From Planctomycetaceae bacterium (lineage in GTDB: Bacteria > Planctomycetota > MHYJ01 > SBBU01), in the NCBI GenBank assembly GCA_005239585.1, contig SBBU01000069.1, positions 1-19,244 of the forward strand: DNA of 19,244 bases. Reading direction: 5' to 3'. Positions 6,937 through 13,491 of the stretch are shown here, one piece after another; position 1 is the first letter of the stretch; each line of letters opens with the position of its first letter. The translations under genes were made by a program, and so were the position numbers. The notes under the pieces are model-generated. The model saw only the letters and a program-made list of their open reading frames with translations. It was not told where the DNA came from and did not search any database.

Positions 6937-7481
6937 GTCTTCGCCCTCATGTAGATAGGGATCGAATCATTTCTTTTCTCGAAAGACTCGGCAAGGAGTT
7001 TGACAAACCCGCAAGGATTTACCTAGTTGGTGGAGCAACTATAATTTTGGAAGGGCTAAGACCTAAAACCGTAGACATTGATATAACGTACGAAGTTGCC
7101 TCTGAAGATCATCAAGCGTTAATAGAGGCAATTCGTAAATTGAAAGAAGAAATGCAGGTAAATGTAGAAGAGGCAAGTCCTGCCCATTTTATACCCCTGC
7201 CAGATGGCTGGCAGAATCGCTCTATATTCTTTGCCCGTTTCGACCGAATAGACGTCTTTCACTTTGATCTTTATAGTGTGTCGCTAAGCAAAATCGAGCG
7301 AGGACTTGAATCAGATTTTCAGGATGTGCTTGCCCTTCTGAGGACAAGTCGAATCGATATGAATGAGCTAGAGAAGCATTTCCAGTCTATACTGCCGCAA
7401 TTCGGCAAGAAGAGTCTGAAGCAGGATCGGACAGATTTTGAGCTAAAATTCTCAAGACTCAAGGAAAAATTTTGCAAATGA
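6933..7481 (+). CDS. DUF6036-like minimal nucleotidyltransferase
   Basis: 182 residues. The N-terminal half shows the polymerase-beta-type nucleotidyltransferase signature: LVGGATIILEG (Gly33-Gly34), then after 13 residues VDIDI with Asp48 and Asp50 as the probable metal ligands. A further acidic segment, RIDVFHFD (Asp107, Asp112), may supply the third carboxylate. The LSKIERGLESDFQDVLALL segment (118-136), with Lys120, Arg123, Asp128 and Asp131, is the conserved C-terminal block of the DUF6036 family. Such proteins would transfer a nucleotide to a protein or RNA target; several relatives are toxins of toxin-antitoxin or abortive-infection pairs. The ATG overlaps the stop of the partner gene by 4 nt. 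The family call is fairly sure; toxin activity is not shown. Confidence 0.72.
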   Translation: MSLRPHVDRDRIISFLERLGKEFDKPARIYLVGGATIILEGLRPKTVDIDITYEVASEDHQALIEAIRKLKEEMQVNVEEASPAHFIPLPDGWQNRSIFFARFDRIDVFHFDLYSVSLSKIERGLESDFQDVLALLRTSRIDMNELEKHFQSILPQFGKKSLKQDRTDFELKFSRLKEKFCK

Positions 7482-7482
7482 G

Positions 7483-9765
7483 TTACTTGGCTTCTTTCTT
7501 TTTTGCCTGCCACTGATCGTGGGTCATGAGGACCTCGCGGGGGTTGGCTCCGTTGTAGGGTCCAACAAGCCCAAGCTTTTCCATTGACTCCATAAGTCTG
7601 GCTGCCCTCTGATAGCCAATGCCGAGGCGTCTCTGGATGAGTGAAATTGAACCGCGGCGTGACTCGAGTACCACCTTTAAAGCCTCATTGAACATCTCAT
7701 CATCCTGAGTCCCTTCAATATCCTCCACATGATCGATCTCAACAAGCTCGTTGTGATAGATAGGTTCGCCTGTCGACTTGAGGAAATCCACAACCCTTTT
7801 TATCTCCTCCTCGCCAGTAAATGTACACTGTGAACGAAGGAGCGTATCAGATGACGGAAGAAGCACAAGCATATCACCCTTTCCAAGGAGTCTTTCAGCC
7901 CCCTTGTGGTCGAGTATGATTCGCGATTCAATGTGGCTTGCCACTTTGAATGAGATTCTGCTCGGCATATTCGATTTGATCAGCCCTGTCACAACATCTG
8001 CTGATGGTCTCTGCGTCGCAGCAACAAGGTGAATACCAACTGCCCTTGCCTTTTGTGAGATCCTGATGATGAGGCCTTCAACTTCCTTTCCAGATACAAG
8101 CATGAGATCTGCAAGCTCATCAACAACTACGACAATGTAGGGCATATATGTGGGAATCTTTTCGATTTCCTCATCACTCATACCTATCTCTTTGAGCCGC
8201 TTTTTTATCTCGCCTTCACCCAATTGGTTGAAAGTATCTATCTTCATCACGCGCAGTTTGTTGAAGAACGAATATCTTGTCTCCATCTCCTTTACAAGCC
8301 AGTCAAGCACAAGAGACGCCTTTTTAGGATCAGTGATCACCGGGGCCCACAGGTGTGGAATATCCTCAAACGCTGTAAGCTCAACCATTTTCGGATCGAT
8401 GAGCAAAAGTTTCATCTCTGTAGGCTTTTTTGTACTAACAAGCCCCATAACTATAGATTTTAGGCAGACAGACTTGCCTGAACCTGTGGTGCCGGCAATT
8501 AGAATGTGCGGCATTTCAGCAAGGTTCTTGACAAGCGATTCCCCGGAATTGTTCTTCCCCAAGAATACAGGCAGTGCGATCTTTTTATATTCCTGTACAC
8601 CATCTTTTAGAAACGAATGGAGCCTAACTGTGTCCGGAAATGGATTCGGGACCTCTACACCAACAGTCCCGCGACCCGGGATCGGAGCAATAATCCTCAC
8701 GTTCGGGACCATAAGTTTCATCGCAAGCTCATCGCTCAGTGACGCGATCTTTGAAATGCGCGTGCCAGGCGAAAGCTCCAGCTCATACAAAGTTACGGTT
8801 GGCCCTACCTCATAGCCTACAACCTTTGCATTTACACCATACTCAGCCAGCGATGCCTGAATCACGTCTCGCCTTACCTTTATATCGTCCTCTGTTATCT
8901 TGTGAATGCGCTCAACATGATCTTCAAAGAGTTCTAGCGATGGAAAACGAAACTCGCCCATCTTTTTAACAACTGGTTTCTTCTCCTGAACGGGCTTAGG
9001 CAGCGCTGCAATTGGCACTACTCTTGCCGGTTCTAGAGTTTGTGGCTGCACAATATCTTGCTTGGGCGTCTCTTTTGCGACCGGTTGCGGCACTGGTTCT
9101 GAAACATCTTCGACCTGTTCCACAGGTTGCTTTTTTTGTTCTTCGTACATACCTCTGAGTCTCCTCTTAGCCGCTCTTGCTCTAATTGCTTTCACTGCAT
9201 TCTTGCATAAACCTACTGCCCCAAGTCCCATTTTGTATGCAATCCAATCTGTGGCAAGGATTAGAGATATTCCAAAGAGTATGCTGAAGAATATCCAGCT
9301 TCCGAATCCACCGATTGTTTTCACAGATACAATCTTCACAGCCTCGCCATAAACACCGCCGAGAGAGACAGTTGCTGAACCAAACCCAAAAAATCCCGGG
9401 TTGAAGATCCCCTGAAGACTAAGCATTCCACACATCGCTAAAACACAAATAGCTGCAGTAAGGAACTTGAAATAAATCCCGCTTATATGCCGCCTAAAAA
9501 AGACCTGAAATGACCAGATGCCAATGAAAAGAATAATGAGATATGAACAGAGGCCAAAGTGCTGGAGCAGGAATCCTGCCATCTGCGCCCCTATCAAACC
9601 GCCTTTGTTCTGAATAAGATCATTGAGTGGATATACAGCACCCGGGACATCACCCTCCGAATAAGTGATAAGACTGATAAGTAGAAATATGACAAACAGA
9701 ACAAACAACAATGCGCCTAAATCCTTCAGGAGCTTGCCCCTGTCGAATTCTTCAAGTTTTTTCAC
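7483..9765 (-). CDS. ftsK: DNA translocase FtsK/SpoIIIE
   Basis: About 760 residues from a GTG at 9765 whose bases overlap the uppP stop (GTGA). A longer reading frame back to a TTG at 9798 exists but lies inside uppP. The N-terminus has roughly four membrane segments (about residues 17-180), then a charged, proline-rich linker (about 205-275) and the translocase motor: alpha/beta RecA-like domains with Walker A GTTGSGKS (425-432), Walker B VVVVDELADLM (about 544-555) and ATQRPS. The C-terminal winged-helix gamma domain (about 690-750; SRRGSISLIQRRLGIGYQRAARLM) would read KOPS/SRS-type polar sequences. The protein pumps DNA through the division septum and aids dimer resolution. Length and domain order are normal. 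Its 3' end almost touches the convergent nucleotidyltransferase gene. Confidence 0.95.
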   Translation of the reverse strand: MKKLEEFDRGKLLKDLGALLFVLFVIFLLISLITYSEGDVPGAVYPLNDLIQNKGGLIGAQMAGFLLQHFGLCSYLIILFIGIWSFQVFFRRHISGIYFKFLTAAICVLAMCGMLSLQGIFNPGFFGFGSATVSLGGVYGEAVKIVSVKTIGGFGSWIFFSILFGISLILATDWIAYKMGLGAVGLCKNAVKAIRARAAKRRLRGMYEEQKKQPVEQVEDVSEPVPQPVAKETPKQDIVQPQTLEPARVVPIAALPKPVQEKKPVVKKMGEFRFPSLELFEDHVERIHKITEDDIKVRRDVIQASLAEYGVNAKVVGYEVGPTVTLYELELSPGTRISKIASLSDELAMKLMVPNVRIIAPIPGRGTVGVEVPNPFPDTVRLHSFLKDGVQEYKKIALPVFLGKNNSGESLVKNLAEMPHILIAGTTGSGKSVCLKSIVMGLVSTKKPTEMKLLLIDPKMVELTAFEDIPHLWAPVITDPKKASLVLDWLVKEMETRYSFFNKLRVMKIDTFNQLGEGEIKKRLKEIGMSDEEIEKIPTYMPYIVVVVDELADLMLVSGKEVEGLIIRISQKARAVGIHLVAATQRPSADVVTGLIKSNMPSRISFKVASHIESRIILDHKGAERLLGKGDMLVLLPSSDTLLRSQCTFTGEEEIKRVVDFLKSTGEPIYHNELVEIDHVEDIEGTQDDEMFNEALKVVLESRRGSISLIQRRLGIGYQRAARLMESMEKLGLVGPYNGANPREVLMTHDQWQAKKKEAK

Positions 9766-10490
9766 TTTGCTAAGAAGAAAAACAAAATACCAACACAAAT
9801 ATCATAGAGGGCAACAATTGCAATCCATCTTTTATCGGCCAAAATCTTGAGTATTTTAATAGACACTAGGCTAATTACAAAAGTAACTCCTACCCCAATA
9901 AGTATCGACATAATCTCAACCTGCACTTTATCCTCCATTTTGATTGCAAATGCCCCTGCTATAGCTGGTATCGCCATGAAAATTGAAAACTTGATGGCAT
10001 CATAAGGCTTTAAACCAAGGATAAGGCCTGCGCCAATCGTGAGCCCCAATCTGGAAAGCCCGGGAAGGAGCGCAAAAGCCTGTGCAATTCCGATTAAAAT
10101 AGCCCCTGCGATCGAAAGTTCTCGTACTGTTTTTTTGCCAGTTGACAGCCGTATTGCAAGCAGTAAGAATACCCCTGTAACAACCAAAAGAGATGAAATC
10201 ACTCGAATATCATAAATCTCTACAAAATTGCGCAGAAAAAGTGCAGACGGTACAAGAGGAAGAGTTGCTAGACAGACTAGCATGAACTCTCTCAGCCCAA
10301 GTTTCATCAAGTCCTTCCAAAAAGCGATGAGAATCGCCATTAATGAACCGACATGCAAGATCACAATGTAAAACCCAGGTGCTGTAAGACTCAAATAAGA
10401 ACCGGCAATTATAAGATGCGCTGAGCTTGAAACGGGTAGGAATTCAGCAACGCCCTGAATCAGGGCCAGAATTAAGATCGTTTGAAGCAA
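9762..10490 (-). CDS. uppP: Undecaprenyl-diphosphatase (UppP/BacA family)
   Basis: 242 residues, a very hydrophobic multi-pass membrane protein. Motif 1 is IQGVAEFLPVSSSAHL (about 11-26) with Glu16 and His25; motif 2 is LLPGLSRLGLT (141-151) with Ser146 and Arg147. Both are diagnostic of the BacA-type undecaprenyl-diphosphatase that recycles the peptidoglycan carrier lipid and gives bacitracin tolerance. In motif 2 the usual PGxSRSGxT has Leu148 in place of the second Ser. It is about 30 residues shorter than the E. coli enzyme. The start is a TTG at 10490 with GGCGGAG just upstream; it lies inside the coaB end (19-nt overlap), and no better in-frame start precedes motif 1. Its stop overlaps the ftsK GTG, so translation is probably coupled. 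Confidence 0.9.
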   Translation of the reverse strand: MLQTILILALIQGVAEFLPVSSSAHLIIAGSYLSLTAPGFYIVILHVGSLMAILIAFWKDLMKLGLREFMLVCLATLPLVPSALFLRNFVEIYDIRVISSLLVVTGVFLLLAIRLSTGKKTVRELSIAGAILIGIAQAFALLPGLSRLGLTIGAGLILGLKPYDAIKFSIFMAIPAIAGAFAIKMEDKVQVEIMSILIGVGVTFVISLVSIKILKILADKRWIAIVALYDICVGILFFFLAK

Positions 10491-11095
10491 TTCTCCGCCA
10501 GTTTTATAAGTTTTCTTGCCAGGGCTCTCTTTGTTACTCTCCCCAGCTTCTCTCTAGTTTTATCGGCATGAATTATGGTTGCGTTTATGTAATCGCTCCT
10601 GAAAGAAGATGGGCCATTTACCACAATGGCGTCAAGCGACTTGAGCCCTAATTTCCCCATTGCGTTCTCAACCTCATCCTTAACCTCAAGTGCAAACCCG
10701 ATCACCACCCGTCCCCCTTTTCCCTTTGACAGAGAACTTAAAATATCTTGCGTCTTTCTCAACCTCAGTATCAATTTTGAAGGTGACTTTTTTATCTTTC
10801 CTTTGAAACGCTTAATTGGAGTATAATCAGAGACAGCTGCCGTCATAATAAGTGCATCGCATTTTGGAAACTCGCGTCTCGCAGCCGTCAGCATATCTCC
10901 TGCACTGATCACCTTGATAATTTTCACTCTAGAACATGACACATCGACAGGCCCTGCAACAAGTACAACACGATGACCTCTACTCCTCGCCTCTTCTGCG
11001 CAAGCAATACCCATTTTTCCAGATGATGGATTTGAGATGAACCTAATGTCGTCGATGAATTCATTTGTAGGCCCCGCAGTTATTAGGAATCTCAT
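10472..11095 (-). CDS. coaB: Phosphopantothenate-cysteine ligase (separate CoaB)
   Basis: 207 residues, matching the C-terminal half of the usual CoaBC fusion. Motifs in order: ITAGPTNEFID (5-15), RFISNPSSGKMG (18-29), AAVSDY (86-91), the KIKK nucleotide-binding segment (about 100-103), IGFALE (132-137) and VVNG (158-161). The enzyme activates 4'-phosphopantothenate with CTP (or ATP) and joins cysteine, step two of CoA synthesis. It is encoded apart from coaC, which lies 85 nt upstream with a small ORF between. The ATG at 11095 has only a weak Shine-Dalgarno but overlaps the stop of that small ORF (ATGA). The reading frame upstream of the ATG closes after about 26 codons, so this is not a fused CoaBC with a hidden start. 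Confidence 0.9.
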   Translation of the reverse strand: MRFLITAGPTNEFIDDIRFISNPSSGKMGIACAEEARSRGHRVVLVAGPVDVSCSRVKIIKVISAGDMLTAARREFPKCDALIMTAAVSDYTPIKRFKGKIKKSPSKLILRLRKTQDILSSLSKGKGGRVVIGFALEVKDEVENAMGKLGLKSLDAIVVNGPSSFRSDYINATIIHADKTREKLGRVTKRALARKLIKLAENCFKRS

Positions 11096-11172
11096 GGCTT
11101 TGTTGCCTTGATCTGAATCCTGGGATCTATTTTGGGTCTTGCGCCTTGAAGAATCTTAGATCTCTCAAACAT
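11092..11172 (-). CDS. 26-codon small ORF between coaC and coaB
   Basis: The ATG lies 8 nt after the coaC stop, and the TGA overlaps the coaB ATG (ATGA). It encodes a basic peptide (7 Lys/Arg, 2 acidic) beginning MFERSKILQGARPKIDP and ending in KATKP. The exact packing, with a stop-start overlap at one end and near abutment at the other, is how real genes in this cluster are arranged. The Shine-Dalgarno is weak (CGAG). The usual bacterial order gmk-rpoZ-coaBC raises the possibility that it derives from the small omega subunit gene, but 26 residues are far too few for a whole omega, and the resemblance is only by eye. It may also merely couple coaC and coaB translation. Confidence 0.4.
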   Translation of the reverse strand: MFERSKILQGARPKIDPRIQIKATKP

Positions 11173-11180
11173 TGATCTCG

Positions 11181-11723
11181 TTACTTTAGCTTCTCTATGT
11201 ATTTAACTATTTCTTCAGGTTCACATAATCGCCCCATGCCTACATCGCCACATGCAAGGAATCCCTCTCCCGGTTCGATGAATTTCATCCCGACCGAGCG
11301 GAGCTTGCTAATATTTTCCTGAACTATCTTATTCTTGTACATGTTTACATTCATTGCTGGCGCAAGGACTATGGGGCAAGTGACGGCGAGTGCAAAAGTG
11401 CTGACGAGATCGTCAGCAATCCCGCAGGCCAGCTTTCCAATTACATTGGCTGTCGCTGGGGCAATCAGAAAGAGTTCCGTTGCCTTGGCAAGCTTTATGT
11501 GTGTTTCATCTTTATAGAGTTCAAGGTCAAACTCTTTATAGAGCGTCCTCTTTCCTGTCAGCGTCTGAAACGTAAGCGGTGTGACAAACTGCATCGCTCC
11601 TTCTGTCATCATGCATGTTACGTCTGCCCCTTTTTGCACAAGCTGAGAGACAATATCAGCAGCCTTGTACGATGCAATTGATCCTGTAACTGCAACTAGT
11701 ATGCGTTTTCCCTTTAATCCCAT
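11181..11723 (-). CDS. coaC: Phosphopantothenoylcysteine decarboxylase (separate CoaC)
   Basis: 180 residues of the HFCD flavoprotein family. Visible motifs: VTGSIASYKAAD (12-23) for FMN, the catalytic His75 (THIKLAK), APATANVIGKLACGIADDL (88-106), PAMNVNMY with Asn124 (122-129) and the substrate-flap Cys158 in GFLACGDVGMGR (154-165). It decarboxylates phosphopantothenoylcysteine to phosphopantetheine, step three of CoA synthesis. It corresponds to the N-terminal half of CoaBC, but a TAA ends it at 11181. The ATG at 11723 has GAGGAG about 8 nt upstream, inside the end of gmk, which it overlaps by 10 nt. Confidence 0.93.
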   Translation of the reverse strand: MGLKGKRILVAVTGSIASYKAADIVSQLVQKGADVTCMMTEGAMQFVTPLTFQTLTGKRTLYKEFDLELYKDETHIKLAKATELFLIAPATANVIGKLACGIADDLVSTFALAVTCPIVLAPAMNVNMYKNKIVQENISKLRSVGMKFIEPGEGFLACGDVGMGRLCEPEEIVKYIEKLK

Positions 11724-12289
11724 AGATTTCGCTCCTCTAGGGCGTGCTTGATATCATAAACTGCGTCATCAATGTTTTCATTGAGAATACAAAGGTCATA
11801 GGTCCTGCTCTGCTCTATTTCATGTTTGGCAAACTGAAGGCGTATCTTTGTGCTTTCGATCTCCTCTTCTCTTTTAGAGAGCCTCTTGCCAAGATCATCT
11901 ATTGAAGGAGGCAGTACAAAGATAAAGAGGCCTTTGAAGCCGAGATCTCGCACCGATTTTGCGCCCTGTGTGTCTATCTCCAAGATGACATTTTTGCCCT
12001 GACTCGTAAGTTCTTCAAGGGTTTTTTTCCGAGTCCCGTAATACTCTCCGTAGATAACCGCATATTCAACAAACTCACCCCTGTTGACCCGCTCCATAAA
12101 TTCCTCTTGACTTGTAAATACATACTCCCTGCCATTCACCTCATCAGGCCTTTTTTGCCTTGTAGTCACAGATATAGATTTCACTATCTTTCTTGGCTTC
12201 ATAGCCAAAAGCCTTTTAACCAGAGTTGATTTTCCAACCCCAGAAGGTCCTGAGATCACGATAACCTGACCTTTTGACTCCGCACCCAT
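11714..12289 (-). CDS. gmk: Guanylate kinase
   Basis: 191 residues from the ATG at 12289. A GTG at 12310 in the same frame would add seven residues, but its bases form part of the extended -10 element, so ATG is preferred; neither has a Shine-Dalgarno. The P-loop ISGPSGVGKSTL comes near residue 12, followed by the GMP-binding region SVTTRQKRPDEVNGREYVF (about 39-57), the EYAVIYGEYYGT segment and the VILEIDTQGAKSV block. It phosphorylates GMP to GDP with ATP. It starts the run gmk-coaC-coaB-uppP-ftsK and overlaps coaC by 10 nt, a close relative of the common gmk-rpoZ-coaBC order. Confidence 0.93.
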   Translation of the reverse strand: MGAESKGQVIVISGPSGVGKSTLVKRLLAMKPRKIVKSISVTTRQKRPDEVNGREYVFTSQEEFMERVNRGEFVEYAVIYGEYYGTRKKTLEELTSQGKNVILEIDTQGAKSVRDLGFKGLFIFVLPPSIDDLGKRLSKREEEIESTKIRLQFAKHEIEQSRTYDLCILNENIDDAVYDIKHALEERNLWD

Positions 12290-12300
12290 ATTTTGTGCGT

Positions 12301-12309
12301 ATTCTATCA
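12301..12309 (-). promoter_or_regulatory. Extended -10 promoter before gmk
   Basis: On the minus strand TGATAGAAT (TG at 12309-12308, TAGAAT at 12306-12301) is a good extended -10; no -35 worth naming is present 16-18 nt upstream. It ends 11 nt before the gmk ATG at 12289, so the transcript would begin about 4 nt before it or at it. It sits in the 110-nt gap after lgt, the only sizeable gap in this stretch of the - strand cluster. Confidence 0.42.
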
Positions 12310-12399
12310 CTGACAGGGCAGAAATCCAGAATTATTAGCCTACTGCGAATGAATACTGATGACCTGATACCCAGTAGCAAGATACAGGTTAGTACTGCT

Positions 12400-13491
12400 T
12401 TATGAAGTAGTTGGAGGACTAGATGATTGTGCCGCAGCCTGACTTTTGAGTCTAAAAGTTACCAGAATAGCCGCACTTGCAACAAATACAAAAATTGAGA
12501 CTGTTTGTGAAAAACTAAGACCGGGAATCGTAAGCTCAGCGCGGCCCGGATCGTCTCTGAAAAATTCAACCAGAAACCTCCATGCTGAGTAGAATAGACA
12601 CATAACGATAAAAACACCACCCTGTGTCTTGACTTTCAGCAGAAATTTGGAGAGTACAAAGAACATAACAAGGGCAAAGACTGCCTCATAAATCTGAGTC
12701 GGATGTACGGGGAACGATCCAGTGGCAGTAGGAGGAAAATCCCTAAGATTAGTATGCTGTGCATAGGCTGGCGAATCCCTTGGAAATGATACGCCCCATG
12801 GTAGATTGCACCTTGCTCCAAAACAGCAGCCGTTCAAAAAACATCCGATTCTGCCAAACACAAGACCAAGCATGATGCTGGGCGCTGCAATATCTGCAAG
12901 TTTTAAGATTGGCTGCTTCTTATACCATGCATACCATACTCCTGCTAACACGCCTATTACAAGTCCTCCATACAAAACAAAACCACTCTGCCATGTCTTG
13001 AAAACATCCCATTTGTAATCTTGTCCATGCATGATGAGAAACACAATTCGTGAGCCCACAAACGCAAGTGCAACAGTCAGGACCGCCAAAAGTAAGACCC
13101 TGTCCGGCTTTAAACTTGGCTTTTTATTGATGGTAACTATGTAAAATATTACAACAGGTAAAAGCCCAAGCAATGTTCCAATAGGATGGGTGCCGCCATC
13201 ACCAAAATCAAAGACTTTCATGCTTTCTTGGAGATCTCTTTCACCCATAGTTTCAACCTTTGCCTTTGACGCTACCTGGGCTACGTATAAAATCTTTGCC
13301 CCCACAAGACCCACGATCATTGCTATAATCGCGAGATCAAGGGCAAAATCTCCGTCAAGTCCGGCACGCTTTGCACGTCGTACTGCGACCAGAGCAGCCA
13401 CGATAAAACCTACCATTATCATCACACCGTAGGTGTTTATCGGGACGTTTCCTACGAATGGTATATGTATTTCAAACAGTCTTGGGAACAT
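12400..13491 (-). CDS. lgt: Prolipoprotein diacylglyceryl transferase, enlarged form
   Basis: 363 residues, against about 270-290 in most bacteria; polytopic. It transfers diacylglycerol from phosphatidylglycerol to the lipobox Cys of prolipoproteins. Signature motifs: INTYGVMIMVGF near 18-29, LVFGRIGCFLNGCCFG (210-225) with Arg214, HPTQIYEA (263-270) and WRFLVEFFRDD (304-314). The extra length comes from about 80 residues at 65-145 that repeat the membrane-segment pattern: GLVGAKILYVAQ (61-72) and again AFVGSRIVFLIMH (143-155). The position equivalent to the essential E. coli His103 reads Tyr174 in LYGG. The gene overlaps the inositol-phosphate synthase gene by 20 nt and has no Shine-Dalgarno, implying coupling. 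Two lipoproteins encoded just upstream would be its substrates. Confidence 0.9.
   Translation of the reverse strand: MFPRLFEIHIPFVGNVPINTYGVMIMVGFIVAALVAVRRAKRAGLDGDFALDLAIIAMIVGLVGAKILYVAQVASKAKVETMGERDLQESMKVFDFGDGGTHPIGTLLGLLPVVIFYIVTINKKPSLKPDRVLLLAVLTVALAFVGSRIVFLIMHGQDYKWDVFKTWQSGFVLYGGLVIGVLAGVWYAWYKKQPILKLADIAAPSIMLGLVFGRIGCFLNGCCFGARCNLPWGVSFPRDSPAYAQHTNLRDFPPTATGSFPVHPTQIYEAVFALVMFFVLSKFLLKVKTQGGVFIVMCLFYSAWRFLVEFFRDDPGRAELTIPGLSFSQTVSIFVFVASAAILVTFRLKSQAAAQSSSPPTTS

Noticed and set aside
8150..8815. Long open frame on the + strand opposite ftsK
   Set aside because: It lies wholly within ftsK, has low-complexity Ser/Ile-rich content and no ribosome binding site; ftsK motifs prove the other strand is coding.
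11096..11180. Fused CoaBC broken by a frameshift
   Set aside because: The frame upstream of the coaB ATG is closed by a stop and has no family-like linker; both halves have complete motifs and proper starts, so a natural split is simpler.
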